This document shows positions 35,027-46,372 of a stretch of 64,000 nt of DNA, piece by piece. Location: assembly GCA_029891345.1 (NCBI GenBank), contig CM056997.1, forward strand, positions 212,885,212-212,949,211, written 5' to 3'. The DNA is from Dryococelus australis (lineage: Eukaryota; Arthropoda; Insecta; Phasmatodea; Phasmatidae). Every line of letters starts with the position of its first letter. Position 1 is the first letter of the stretch. Under the pieces are notes generated by a model, which was not told the origin of the DNA, ran no database searches, and saw only the letters and a list, made by a program, of their open reading frames with translations. Made by a program: the position numbers and the translations under genes.

Positions 35027-37622
35027 TGGCGTACGAGAGAGGGGAAGGCAGTCACACCTGCCCGTACTTGCAAACTAACAGGCCCGCCCAGCAGACGTGA
35101 GGCGTAGAGCTCGTCAAACACACCCCCGTCACAGCAAGGCGACGCACAAGAGAGGGGAAGGCAGTCATACCTGCCCATACTTGTAAACTAACAGGCCCGC
35201 CCAACGGACGTGAGGCATGGAGCTCGTCAAACACACCCCCGTCACAGCAAGGCGACGTACGAGAGAGGGGAAGGCAGTCATACCTGCCCATACTTCCAAA
35301 CTAACAGGCCCGCCCAACGGACGTGAAGCGTGGAGCTCGTCAAACACACCCCCGTCACAGCAAGGTGATGTACGAGAGAGGGGAAGGCAGTCATACCTGC
35401 CCATACTTGCAAACTAACAGGCCCGCCCAACGGACGTGAGGCGTGGAGCTCGTCAAACACACCCCCGTCACAGCAAGGCGACGTACGAGAGAGGGGAAGG
35501 CAGTCATACCTGCCCATACTTGCAAACTAACAGGCCCGCCCAACGGACGTGAAGCGTGGAGCTCGTCAAACACACCCCCGTCACAGCAAGGTGATGTACG
35601 AGAGAGGGGAAGGCAGTCACACCTGCCCATACTTGCAAACTAACAGGCCCGCCCAGCAGACGTGAGGCGTGGAGCTCGTCAAACACACCCCCGTCACAGC
35701 AAGGCGACGTACGAGAGAGGGGAAGGCAGTCATACCTGCCCATACTTGCAAACTAACAGGCCCGCCCAGCAGACGTGAGGCGTGGAGCTCGTCAAACACA
35801 CCCCCGTCACAGCAAGGTGATGTACGAGAGAGGGGAAGGCAGTCATACCTGCCCATACTTGCAAACTAACAGGCCCGCCCAACAGACGTGAGGCGTGGAG
35901 ATCGTCAAACACACCCCCGTCACAGCAAGGCGACGCACGAGAGAGTGGAAGGCAGTCATACATGCCCATACTTGTAAACTAACAGGCCCGCCCAGCGGAC
36001 GTGAGGCGTGGAGCTCGTCAAACACACCCCCGTCACAGCAAGGCGACGTACGAGAGAGGGGAAGACAGTCACACCTGCCCATACTTGCAAACTAACAGGC
36101 CCGCCCAGCGGACGTGAGGCGTGGATCTCGTCAAAACACACTCCCTCTCAGCAAGGTGATGTACGAGAGAGGGGAAGGCAGTCATACCTGCCCATACTTG
36201 TAAACTAACAGGCCCGCCCAGCAGACGTGAGGCGTGGAGCTCGTCAAACACACCTCCGTCACAGCACGGTGATGTACGAGAGAGGGGAAGGCAGTCACAC
36301 CTGCCCATACTTGTAAACTAACAGGCCCGCCCAGCAGACGTGAGGCGTGGAGCTCGTCAAACACACCTCCGTCACAGCAAGGCGACGTACGAGAGAGGGG
36401 AAGGCAGTCATACATGCCCATACTTGTAAACTAACAGGCCCGCCCAGCGGACGTGAGGCGTGGAGCTCGTCAAACACACCCCCGTCACAGCAAGGCGACG
36501 TACGAGAGAGGGGAAGGCAGTCATACATGCCCATACTTGTAAACTAACAGGCCCGCCCAACGGACGTGAGGCGTGGAGATCGTCAAACACACTCCCCTCT
36601 CAGCAAGGTGATGTACGAGAGAGGGGAAGGCAGTCATACCTGCCCATACTTGTAAACTAACAGGCCCGCCCAGCAGACGTGAGGCGTGGAGATCGTCAAA
36701 CACACCCCCGTCACAGCAAGGCGACGTACGAGAGAGGGGAAGACAGTCACACCTGCCCATACTTGCAAACTAACAGGCCCGCCCAGCGGACGTGAGGCGT
36801 GGATCTCGTCAAACACACTCCCCTCTCAGCAAGGTGATGTACGAGAGAGGGGAAGGCAGTCATACCTGCCCATACTTGTAAACTAACAGGCCCGCCCAGC
36901 AGACGTGAGGCGTGGAGCTCGTCAAACACACCTCCGTCACAGCACGGTGATGTACGAGAGAGGGGAAGGCAGTCACACCTGCCCATACTTGTAAACTAAC
37001 AGGCCCGCCCAGCGGACGTGAGGCGTGGAGCTCGTCAAACACACCCCCGTCACAGCAAGGCGACGTACGAGAGAGGGGAAGGCAGTCATACATGCCCATA
37101 CTTGTAAACTAACAGGCCCGCCCAACGGACGTGAGGCGTGGAGATCGTCAAACACACCCCCGTCACAGCAAGGCGACGCACGAGAGAGGGGAAGGCAGTC
37201 ATACATGCCCATACTTGTAAACTAACAGGCCCGCCCAGCGGACGTGAGGCGTGGATCTCGTCAAACACACTCCCCTCTCAGCAAGGTGATGTACGAGAGA
37301 GGGGAAGGCAGTCATACCTGCCCATACTTGTAAACTAACAGGCCCGCCCAGCAGACGTGAGGCGTGGAGCTCGTCAAACACACCTCCGTCACAGCACGGT
37401 GATGTACGAGAGAGGGGAAGGCAGTCACACCTGCCCATACTTGTAAACTAACAGGCCCGCCCAGCAGACGTGAGGCGTGGAGCTCGTCAAACACAACCCC
37501 GTCACAGCAAGGTGATGTACGAGAGAGGGGAAGGCAGTCATACCTGCCCATACTTGCAAACTAACAGGCCCGCCCAGCGGACGTGAGGCGTGGAGCTCGT
37601 CAAACACACCCCCGTCACAGCG
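35027..37622 (+). repeat. 113-bp satellite, about 23 copies, with a 452-bp higher-order unit
   Basis: Each unit runs GTACGAGAGAGGGGAAGGCA, CCTGCCCATACTTG, AACTAACAGGCCCGCCCA, GACGTGAGGCGTGGAGCTCG and CCCCCGTCACAGCAAGG. The spacing is a strict 113 bp. Since 113 is not a multiple of three, the many 60-79 codon frames shift from unit to unit and are artefacts. Variant units recur in a set order: CTCCCCTCTCAG, then CCTCCGTCACAGCACGG, then two CCCGTCACAGCAAGGCGACG units with CATACATG. The first variant appears at about 36138, 36590, 36816 and 37268, giving 452-bp (four-unit) periods with one 226-bp interruption. Confidence 0.95.
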
Positions 37623-37744
37623 AAGGTAAGCCATCCCTAACGGCCGACATTTTCTCAACTTCGTATTGCATCGTCGGCTTGACTTCCGTTCGATGTGCAG
37701 CGATTGCCGTCTCAGTGACTTACAGAGGTCGTCACTTATTTTCA

Positions 37745-38250
37745 AAATAAAAGTCATGTAAATATTTTTAAGTTAGTATGCTACATGTACAAAACAATTA
37801 CAACTGTGTTTAATATAGCAACAATTAAATTTTGAAATATATAACAGTTTTGTTCTCCAGTAATGAAGATAGTACCACACTAGAAAATGGAGTATTTAGG
37901 TCATATGTCTAGGACTGATAAACGAACTTTCACACTGAACTTGGCACACAAGTAGTGCTACGTTAGGTCACGTTTTAAGCATGTTTGTTTTTATTTCCAT
38001 TATTGCTGCCATAAAAATATTATAACTTTGACATAAACACAAACAATTTTATTATTTCATTTAAAATTTGTATGCTGAGAGTGTCCATTAATAGCATCAA
38101 ATATGCCCATAGAGATAATATTTTTGCACCTTTTTGAATGATAGTGCAGGTGATAAAATGCAACATTTATGCTACATCTCGGGAACAAGTAATCTAATTC
38201 CTATCAAATTTTCCCACACAAGTAGGAGACAGTTAGATATAACAGGGTAT
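37745..38250 (+). repeat. Continuation of the ~145-bp degenerate block
   Basis: The same anchors return after the 113-bp array: GATAGTGCAGG, then GCTACATCTCGGGAACAAGT and AATTTTCCCACACAAGTAG. The array therefore appears to have grown inside, or been inserted into, an older repeat block. Confidence 0.5.
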
Positions 38251-38698
38251 GTAGTATACAAATGCACGTATCTTCTCTGGCCATTAAACAGTGTATCCAT
38301 TGTTTACAGCAAAACATCTCCATTGTCCTTCTTGATGTTATGGAAAATCAGTCCCATGCATTAAGAAACGAAAAAATTAATGTTTCTCTCGTGTGTCAAA
38401 GTACCCTGCTTTATCATATTAGTCTGACAAAACAGGGTATACTAATATCTAATATGTTTATGCAGGTTTTTAGATATCAGAGATGTCTTATAATCTAAAA
38501 GTCTTTACAGTATCATTACGCATTATTTATGATATATATTAGTATTAATCATTATCAGTTTCTGCGTTTCTTACTGGAGAAAATACTCGGAATCACACAC
38601 TTTGAGTTTCAGTGCAAGTTATATAGCACACTTTAATTGCAAACATCATATGAACTCTTTGTAGCCTACCTGTATACCATTAAGTTTGCAAAAAATTA

Positions 38699-38995
38699 TC
38701 ATTTGCAATAACCACATATGTAAGGTCCAACGTCATCAATGTCAATTCCTGCACATTGTTCATGTGCCCATTCATCGCACACAACACACTTAATCCACCC
38801 TTCTTCTGATTTGGAGTTGGAATATAAGTCATTACAGAAGATACATCCGGCATTTGTCTCCTCTTCATCAGAAGTGTCTGATTCATCCTGAGTTGTAGAT
38901 ATTTTAGTTTTCTTTTGGCTGTTGTGTAGGCCCAATCCTAAAACAAGGGTTAAAATATATTTCTGGTAATTATTTTGAAAAAAATTACTCATCAT
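38699..38995 (-). pseudogene. Transposase C-terminal exon with PHD finger
   Basis: The frame holds an acidic stretch (TTQDESDTSDEEE) followed by a complete C4HC3 PHD pattern: CIFC, then CVVC, then HEQC, then CGYC, ending within a few residues of the last cysteine. The spacing EGWIKCVVCDEWAHEQC is typical of the PHD finger at the end of insect pogo/Tigger-like transposases. It lies between the terminal repeats, on the same strand as the N-terminal fragment at 39.2 kb. The upstream part of the frame is probably intron. Confidence 0.7.
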
Positions 38996-39152
38996 AATAA
39001 TAACATATTATTACAATTTTAATAAATGTTTTAAAAAGAAAGTCACTTATTTTGTATTTAAAAACATCAAATAATTTTGAAATGCATATCTTTCTAAGTA
39101 GCATCCTCAAGCGACAAACCAATTGTTGCGATCTTCCCCCTCGCTTCAGGAG

Positions 39153-39275
39153 TTAATGTGGGACGCCGAACGTTTTAGAAGCCTTAAGATGTCCCGTTCT
39201 GGCAGCCAGAAACTTAGAAACTGTATTCTTCATAGCCACTTAAGACCAAGTCTGTCGGTTGGTTTTGCACATCAT
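39153..39275 (-). pseudogene. Transposase N-terminal (psq/CENP-B-type HTH) fragment
   Basis: Reading on the minus strand gives KTNRQTW, S, a stop, then a stretch ending TGHLKASKTFGVPH, and a second stop. The KASKTFGVP block is the characteristic recognition-helix region of pogo/Tigger-like transposase DNA-binding domains (KASKTFxVPRSTL). Two stops in about 40 codons show decay. Everything between this domain and the PHD finger is missing. Confidence 0.65.
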
Positions 39276-39765
39276 GATGCACTGTATGGCAAGTACAAAA
39301 AGATCAGAAATAAAATACACTATTCAGTGCCTGAAACCAAATAAAGTATGGTTTGTAACTTACGTGTAACTATTATGAATAGCCTTCTTGTTGATCTTTA
39401 TGCTACAATAAAGAGAAAGTTTGATCAAACAGGGTGCAGTCGGATATAACCGGGTACTACCCCGTTTTAACCAATCAAGCAGTACCCTGTTTTATCAGAC
39501 TACGACTTGTTACAGAAGTATAGGGTTTCTTAGGAAACTAGTGAAACATGTGTATTAGTTCATACAGGTATTCGTAGTGCATAGAGCACTTATTTTCATG
39601 CCTCCTTACCGTTATAGTTTGACAGTTGTATATTCCGGACTTTATCAAACAAACAGAAGCCAAAAATTACATCGCAGCAGTCAGAAAAGACATATTTCTC
39701 AAGTGACAACCCCTGACGCTGCAGATTACCGCGCTATCTCCTGATAACTAGAGGCAAGTGTGCAC

Positions 39766-40030
39766 CGTGGGGCAGCGGTGGCTGAGCCGTTAGCCTGCTC
39801 GCCTTTCACCAAAGCGAACCAGGGTTCAATCCCCGGCAGGGTCATTCCCAGTGTTTTGTAGCAAGTGGGAATCGTGCCGGACGATGCCACTGGCCGGTGG
39901 ATTTTCTCGGGGATCTTCCGTTTGCCTCGCCTTTTCATTCCGGCGCTGCTCCTTACTCACCTCACTCCACCCTCATCGGCTCTGAAGACCCCGATGTTAA
40001 TAATTGCCCAAATTTCTTCACTCACTGTGC
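39766..40030 (+). mobile_element. tRNA-derived SINE, copy 2
   Basis: The head GGCAGCGGTGGCTGAGCCGT and TAGCCTGCTCGCC contains the A-box; GGGTTCAATCCCCGG is the B-box. The body has ATCGTGCCGGACGATGCCAC, then TTTTCTCGGGGATCTTCCGT and TTCCGGCGCTGCTCC; the tail has CACCCTCATCGGCTCTGAAGACC and ends CTTCACTCACTG. Target duplication is weak (TGTGCA on both sides). Confidence 0.85.
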
Positions 40031-40189
40031 AAGGTACTAACTGATACCAGCAGAGGTAGATGGCAGCATTGTCTAGTGGAAATATTACCGGTACACTGTT
40101 TTTCCCCAACCTCCGGGTTTTATCCAACTCCCTCTTAGTACTACAGTGTACCATGTTAACTTACATAGTTTAAGTAGGTAAAACTTTTT

Positions 40190-40545
40190 TTTTAGAATGT
40201 TGCAATATAGATTATTTAGATTAGTACCTATATCATAGCTATTAAATCAATTTATTAAATTCGACCAAACGTTTTTATGTTGACAGTATCTATTAAAATC
40301 TGGAGGCACGCCTATACAGAGCCTGTTTTAGGCATTTTTGTACGATAGCGCCAAGTGAGAAACTAAAGCTTGTATGCCAAATTTTGGGAACCAGTCACTC
40401 TATTTCCAACAAATTTTGCACACAAACAGTGAGTGATGTGGTACGCCACGTTAACTCGCATGGTTTCAGTGGCTAACACGGTTGTTTTAAAAATGCTGTC
40501 CCTGTAAACATTTGAAGTGTATTAACCCAGTCTACCAAACTTTGG
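40190..40545 (+). repeat. Outlying copies of the ~145-bp degenerate repeat
   Basis: TTTTGTACGATAGCGCCAAG, then CCAAATTTTGGGAACCAGTC and ATTTTGCACACAAACAGTGA match the order of motifs in the 33-34 kb and 38.1 kb blocks. Confidence 0.45.
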
Positions 40546-40559
40546 ACTTGTTACTACCG

Positions 40560-42050
40560 AAGTTGATGCTTCGAATCTTACATCAGTAATGTAATCTGTT
40601 GCAAGCCAGCATACAGTGCGAGCCAGCATACAGTCTGTGTATTTGTTTCTGGTTGCATCTCAGAAGATATCACTAACAACGAGATATCAAGACCCTTTCA
40701 TCCATGCAGAGGAAAGCAGGCTCATTAGTTATATCGATCACTCTGTGTTTGTTTGCCAGTATCAGTAGATGACTACTTATTTACTCGTGCGCCCCCTTGT
40801 TGCTGAACAATACACCAATGCGCCGGCATCACTCGTTAATGCAGCTCACCCAGACTCACGCCAAGCACAGGACACCTTATAGTATAGCAAGCGCTAGAAG
40901 TTTTCCACCCGCATATCTGTCTTTCAGTGACATTTACTGTGTTGTAGTTATACAAGCATGTACAACCATTTAAACTTATAACACCGTCTCTCATGCTATA
41001 CTTAACAAACGTTGAGAAATGAATGAAACCTATAAAAAATACGTTTCCATTAAAATCAGAATACAAAAAAATTGTCTTCAACACTTCTAGCAGTCACATT
41101 TGTTACACGAAGCTGACATGTTACAGAGAGTGAGAGACACATTCTAATCGCCACTAACAGCGACTTGTTTTCTCAAATATACACCTACATGTACACCGCC
41201 ATATTCCTGAAACGATCTTACATACCTGCCCGTTACGATATACAAGCTAACAACACACCGACATGCAGGCTCTCGATTAAGTTGGTATAGTCAATTTACG
41301 GTTACTTTCAACTTTCTCAAGCTCTGCTAAAGCTCTTTTTCTCTCTGTCTTTGTTGAAATCTGTCGTAAATATTTTTTTTTTTTTTGTAAAATATAAAAG
41401 AAATTTCAAATTAATCAATCATAAGGCAGTCTACTTGTATGTTAACAACAGTATAAAACGCCTGTGTTACTTGGCATACTTATAAAGAAAACAAACACCT
41501 AATACATGGGCTTTTTTTGAAAGGTTTGATTCAGAAAACTTGAAGAATCCGCGAATAGACTATAGCGAATTATTGAAAATTGTTTTAAGATTTTACTTTT
41601 TTTTTTCTTTCGCGAGTCTGCTAATATTTACGGGTATTGAAATCATGGTTTCTTGATTTATTCATGGAACATCACACATTTGCATTGTTATTAATGCGTA
41701 TTTTTTTCGTAGAAATTTTACAGTTTCACGTGGATGGGGCATGAATAAAGTGTGAAGGTCCGTGGGAATGTTGAAAGTACATTCGGCGGAAGCAAACAAA
41801 ACAAGATGAAAGAAGTCCTCGGTTAAACAGCGCAGAGCGTGTAACGAGACACGCGCCCCTGCGATCACCCTCTCAGTCGAGGACGCGAGGAAGGGCGTGA
41901 GAATCGCCCATGATTTACTGGCGGCTATCAGCATCATTAACCTCCCCTGTCCAGGCGTTTAATTAGCAGATGGCCAGCGGGGATGCGGGCCTTTCATGTC
42001 ACGGGTCCGGCCCCTGTCTCCCTCCCTTTCCGTAGTCTGTACACAGTTTC
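40560..42050. other. Intergenic DNA with one shared short repeat
   Basis: No gene is recognised. At 41720-41790, CATGAATAAAGTGTGAAGGT and following bases resemble CATGAATAAAGTAGTGAGGC at 62.98 kb (about 70-100 bp, diverged). Confidence 0.4.
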
Positions 42051-42058
42051 TTCACACA

Positions 42059-42413
42059 TTTTAAAACAAACATTTCAAAAATCACCCCACGTATGACGTC
42101 TTTGGCTGTTCCCTAAATATGCCATGAATCACACGTGTTTTATACTTGCGTTAACATAAAAATGTCTTATTTTTGGTAAATTTGAACTTTTACTTATGTT
42201 TTACCCATTAGTAACGATATTTAATTTTTATTGAATACGTATAAAGAGATAGGTGTGTTGGTATTGCCTAGTAAGAAATAGTTCTTACGAAAAATTGTAT
42301 TACACTGAGTGCGCACGAATGGGGTGCGTAGTCCTTTTAGCATAATTTCCTGAACTCGGTTAAGATCTGTTTGCACGAGGCGGCGGAATATCCCGCAAGT
42401 ATAACGTTAGCAG
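42059..42413 (+). repeat. Dispersed repeat family R350, copy 2
   Basis: Same ordered blocks as copy 1 at 29351-29700, in the same orientation, with many substitutions and small indels. Confidence 0.7.
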
Positions 42414-42419
42414 AGCTTC

Positions 42420-44735
42420 AGAACAGTAGTAAGTAACTGTGAATTGACTATAGTTGCCACCGCCAGCCGGCAGCGTGCGATCCAAGAAGCCTCTTTGAAG
42501 AGGACAAGACAGATGGCCAAGGAAAGTACTGCGCCAGAAAGAAAGTAACTTAAAAAACGATTTAACCCACTCTCTGGCTGGCGTGAATGCAGCGGTAAAC
42601 TAGGACAGGTGAACTACTAAGCTGCCTTCGCCCCTGGAAAACTGAATGTGGTACGACAATGGATTGACATCCTCACGCCATATATAGCTGATACCACATG
42701 AAGGCACCTTACTGACCTGCAGGAGGTTATTTTATCAGCAAGACATCACATAAAAGTTAAAAACTGTAAGGTTTTGATAATTACGACATTTGAGGGTAAT
42801 TATAATCTTTCTTTGAAACAGGTTTAGTAATACATCCTACGTTTTCAACTAAGTGCCTTAATTCTGGTATTCATGCACCTAAATATAAAATTACTACATA
42901 TACGACTTTACCTTACATCCACAACTACACTACGAGATCTAATCTCAAACATAATCATAAACGCTCACATAAATACACACTTTATACCGGTCTATGCCGA
43001 ATTCCATATGTGATCTTGCACGAGCGGTAGTCTGATACGGAGCCACTTCTATTGTTTATCGCAATTTATATAAACGCATGCCCAGTATGCTGGCATCGCT
43101 GCCGCAACTGCTCCAGAAGAAAGGAAATTTTTTGTTTCTCTATTTGTGTTGATTGGGAATAAACTTAAGTGTCGGCCGAAAACATAAAACTTTAATAGTA
43201 GGAGAGAAGTATTTTCTTTGTGTAAATAATTGGCACACTTCGAATTTTCAAGGACTTCAGGAATTTCGATGTGTTTTATTTCAAGCGTTTTGACATCCAT
43301 CCTTATTTAAAAAAAAAAATTATATTTTGTTTACTGAATATAGTTGATTGTAAGATTGCTTGATAAGTTATTTATTTTATTGGTAAAATACAGGTATAAG
43401 GGAAATATTAACAACTTTAAATTTGTAACGAGGCAGCAATCATAGATCTTCTGTTGTAGCTGGTGTAAAGAAATTGCATCCAAAATCAGTAGCCAGAAAG
43501 AGAAACAATACATTTACAGAAACACGAGGGAACTTGAAAAGACCCCAATATTGACAGTCTGGTACAGCTATCATGTTAGTCGGGCGTCCGTGCCGGTATC
43601 TGCAAGCGAACTTCACATATTCGTTACCGTTCGTGGATTTCACACTGTTAGGTTGTGTACACATTAAGTAGCAGTTAGTTTATAACTATAATAAGCCTTT
43701 CATAGGTAAATCCTGTAGTAAATTCACCATGAGACGTTGATTTAGCGTCGTGCACTTTAGCAAGCTGGCGGCTGACGCAATGGGACGGTGTCGAGGCGAA
43801 GGTAGTCGCCTAGGAACATGTGGACGTGTTGGTACTTTTCCGTGCATAGTGAGATCTCTCCGTTTCATCCAATGACCTTGAAGAACACCATCTCCGAAGA
43901 AACCTGGGGTGAGCAGCCAGGAGTCCATCCAGATGTCTAGTTTTGGGTCAAACCCCGACATTCCATTACTCCAACCACACCAATCTCACGCAGCTCCCCT
44001 CCCGCATAGCCAGTGCTCAGAACAAAAGACGTTTCATGTCAACATCTCGCAGTTCAGAAATCCATCAACTACAGCTTACAAGTAGCAACGAACTCCACTC
44101 GCGTCCATCTCACGAGAGCAAAAATAGAGAGTAACCACTAGGGACTCGACCCCTAACCTTGTGGCTCGATCCTAAATTTTTACAACTTTTTTTACGGAAA
44201 AAAAAAGTCTTATAATCCAAATGAAGTTGACACCCTCATGATAATGAGCATGGGCTAAGAGTAGTAAGGCGCTGGGAGCCAGAACAAAAAAAAATTTAAT
44301 TTAATTTAAAAACTATTCTCAAAAAAATCCTTCCATAACTAACAAGATGAATACACGGAAAAAAATATATTAATTTCAACAAATGAACAATACCCTAATC
44401 AAATCCACATAATTATTAAAACTACAAGATAGAATGATTCTTGTCCAGTTAAGCTAATCAAATTAATTAAAGTTGAGAAAAATTTGATTTAGTAACTTTC
44501 CTAGGCATTTCTACATCCCCAAGGATCATTGTGACTGGTGTTGAAAACATACGAATCACGAATAAACTAAACTTTTGGAAGCTAACTTTGCACTGTAATT
44601 AGCGGCTTTATTACTCAGATAGTGAGTTTCTAACATCACTTAGTCGCCTAACTTATCTGACACAGTATATTGATTTTTATTATACACTGAAGCAAGTTTA
44701 GAATTTTATAGTTTAAAATTATTTGTGACCTCATC
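42420..44735. other. Intergenic DNA
   Basis: No gene or repeat that I can support. Minus frames at 43049-43300 (83 codons), 43440-43664 and 43686-43961 are unrecognised. AATAAA on the minus strand at 44676-44681 could serve the DUF4806-type remnant just upstream. Confidence 0.4.
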
Positions 44736-44788
44736 TCACATGGCATCCAGATCTTTTACCTGCTTTACATAATCCCGATCAAGATCGT

Positions 44789-44875
44789 TTAATACCCATG
44801 CATTAGTAGATTTTTCAAAATGTTTACGGTCAGCGACTGCACGTCACTGCCGCCTATACGCTTAACGAAGTTAAC
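44789..44875 (-). pseudogene. DUF4806-type gene, exon 5
   Basis: Follows the acceptor GTTATGTTTTTGCAG and reads VNFVKRIGGSDVQSLTVNIL, then KNLLMHGY and TAA. The IGG-[ST]-x-V ... L-x(3)-L pattern is the core of the DUF4806 domain. An overlapping frame (ending TNAWVLNDLDRDYVKQVKDL and TGA at 44736) suggests that the original C-terminus may have been longer and was cut by a frameshift. Confidence 0.7.
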
Positions 44876-45534
44876 CTGCAAAAACATAACATATTTGACT
44901 GTAGATATTGGTGTTAACTGTTTTTCTAACAATTTTAATGTAAAAACAATTTAAGATTTTCATAATAAAATAATCATATTCAAGTTAGCGAGAAAAATTA
45001 TTTATTAAAAACTGATAGCAACAGAATAACATTTAATAAAATTGCGTTTTCTTAAAATTCTGTATTGATTACATATATTTATATTCACCATGTAATTGCT
45101 ATGCTATTTACACAAAACTCTCTGTAATGTGATACAGAAGTCATACAATTTAAGAACTTGTCCTCTACATTGACACTTGATTCATTTGAATGTTCTACAA
45201 AAAACAATATAATTACTTTGTCATTTATTATTTAGGTGTGCTGGTATGAGGTAAAAAAACTTTCATTAGCCATTAAACAATCAGTAATTTTTTTCCAGAT
45301 TTTTAGTACGCAGTGATCAAATTTTTTTAAATAATTTGTGAGTTCTCAAATTTCCTGTGTTTAGAGCGCAGCCCATTATGAAAACTGGTGGCAAAACAAC
45401 TACATACCTTTATTATTATGATGAACAAAATTACCATGATTTATAAACAACAAAGTATATTCTGTCACTTCGGAACAATGGCATAAAATAGGCCGATAGG
45501 CTACCAATATTATATAAAAAGACATAAAAACAGG

Positions 45535-45774
45535 CACTCGCAGTCAAAAACTTGCCAATACCAACACACACAAACGGACAACACATTTTTCGCGCGGGTG
45601 CATGTTCGCTACGTTTTACCAGCTATGCCAGTTTCATAGGGCAGCAAGTTGTAGCGTACTTCCTGCCTGATGAAGCTGGCCTAGCTGGCGAAACGGAGCG
45701 ACCGCGCACCCGAGCGAAAAAAAAATTGTCGTCCATCTGTTTGTGTGTATTGTCAAGTACTTGACTGTGAGTAT
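45535..45774. mobile_element. 240-bp MITE-like fold-back element
   Basis: The left end ACTCGCAGTCAAAAACTTG pairs with CAAGTACTTGACTGTGAGT on the right. Pairing continues through CACACACAAACGGACAACAC against GTTTGTGTGTATTG, and CGCGGGTGCATGTTCGCTAC against GAGCGACCGCGCACCCGAGCG. It lies within the intron between exons 4 and 5 of the DUF4806-type remnant. Confidence 0.75.
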
Positions 45775-45839
45775 TTGTTTTTCTGTCTTTTTAAATAATA
45801 TTCTCTCAGATTGTGAAACACAGACGTAAGTGCAATTAC

Positions 45840-46054
45840 CACTTTACTGTAGAAAGTGTTATCCTCAAGCAACTGCTCACACTTCTCTAATTCGTCTTTT
45901 GCTTTAAAAGGCAGCTGTAAGTGGAAATTTCCATCATCTTCTTCCGAAACGCTGCTTGGTGATAATTTTTTCTCAATAGATGCTGTCGTTTCTTCTAGAG
46001 CAATTAATTTGTTTACTATTATATTTAGTTTGTTCTAAACTTCTTTAGACAATT
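45840..46054 (-). pseudogene. DUF4806-type gene, exon 4
   Basis: Begins after the acceptor GTTTTTATTTACAG. The frame has an early TAG, then NKLNIIVNKLIALEETTASI, an acidic SVSEEDD, and LQLPFKAKDELEKCEQLLED-NTFYSKV before GTAATT. The LPFK...ELEKCEQLLED...F block is the start of the DUF4806 domain. Its phase-0 donor joins exon 5 in frame. Confidence 0.7.
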
Positions 46055-46104
46055 CTGTAAATAAAAACGCATGCTCAGAAAACGAAACAAAATAAAATCT
46101 TTAC

Positions 46105-46358
46105 CGGAGAAAACATTATTTCGTATCTATCTCTTCCTGCATGTTGACCATTTTTTGGACGAACCTGATGGGAACATGGAATTTCCTTCGTCACTGGACA
46201 TGGTCTTGACATAGTCTCTGAAATGCGACTGTTCTGACTAGTGACTGCTAATTGGGAGACAGGTTGTAGAAGTTGTTGTGAACTTCCTGGATGTTCTGGT
46301 AAAAGTGGAAGCCATTCTGACGGCTGCTGAGAACGGTTTCCATAATCTGGCTCAATTT
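46105..46358 (-). pseudogene. DUF4806-type gene, exon 3
   Basis: The open frame (106 codons from 46395) reads EIEPDYGNRSQQPSEWLPLL and continues Pro/Gln/Ser-rich to GRDRYEIMFSP, then GTAAAG. An acceptor, GACACATACTTCAG, precedes EIEP. The upper end of the frame (PLLLTHT) overlaps the left terminus of the inverted-repeat element. The linker composition fits the family but is not diagnostic by itself. Confidence 0.5.
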
Positions 46359-46372
46359 CTGAAGTATGTGTC

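Larger units (their letters stand above)
38420..39502 (-). mobile_element. Internally deleted pogo/Tigger-like transposon
   Basis: Terminal inverted repeats GTCTGACAAAACAGGGTA (38422-38439) and TACCCTGTTTTATCAGAC (39483-39500) match at 17 of 18 positions. Both are bounded by TA (38420-38421, 39501-39502), the target duplication used by the Tc1/mariner/pogo group. Between them, on the minus strand, lie an N-terminal transposase fragment and a C-terminal PHD finger, but not the DDE catalytic core. At about 1.08 kb it is far shorter than a full element (commonly 2-3 kb). Each end also holds a second inverted CAGGGT/ACCCTG pair (38402, 39428). It cannot move without a helper. Confidence 0.75.

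Noticed and set aside
34909-37757. Dozens of 60-79 codon frames on both strands
   Set aside because: They repeat every 113 bp in rotating frames and are shadows of the satellite.
43049-43961. Minus-strand frames of 74-91 codons
   Set aside because: Reasonable composition but no recognisable domain, splice structure or paralogue in the window.
44125-44147. B-box-like GGGGTCGAGTCCCT on the minus strand as a SINE
   Set aside because: No A-box at the right distance and no shared body with the other SINEs.
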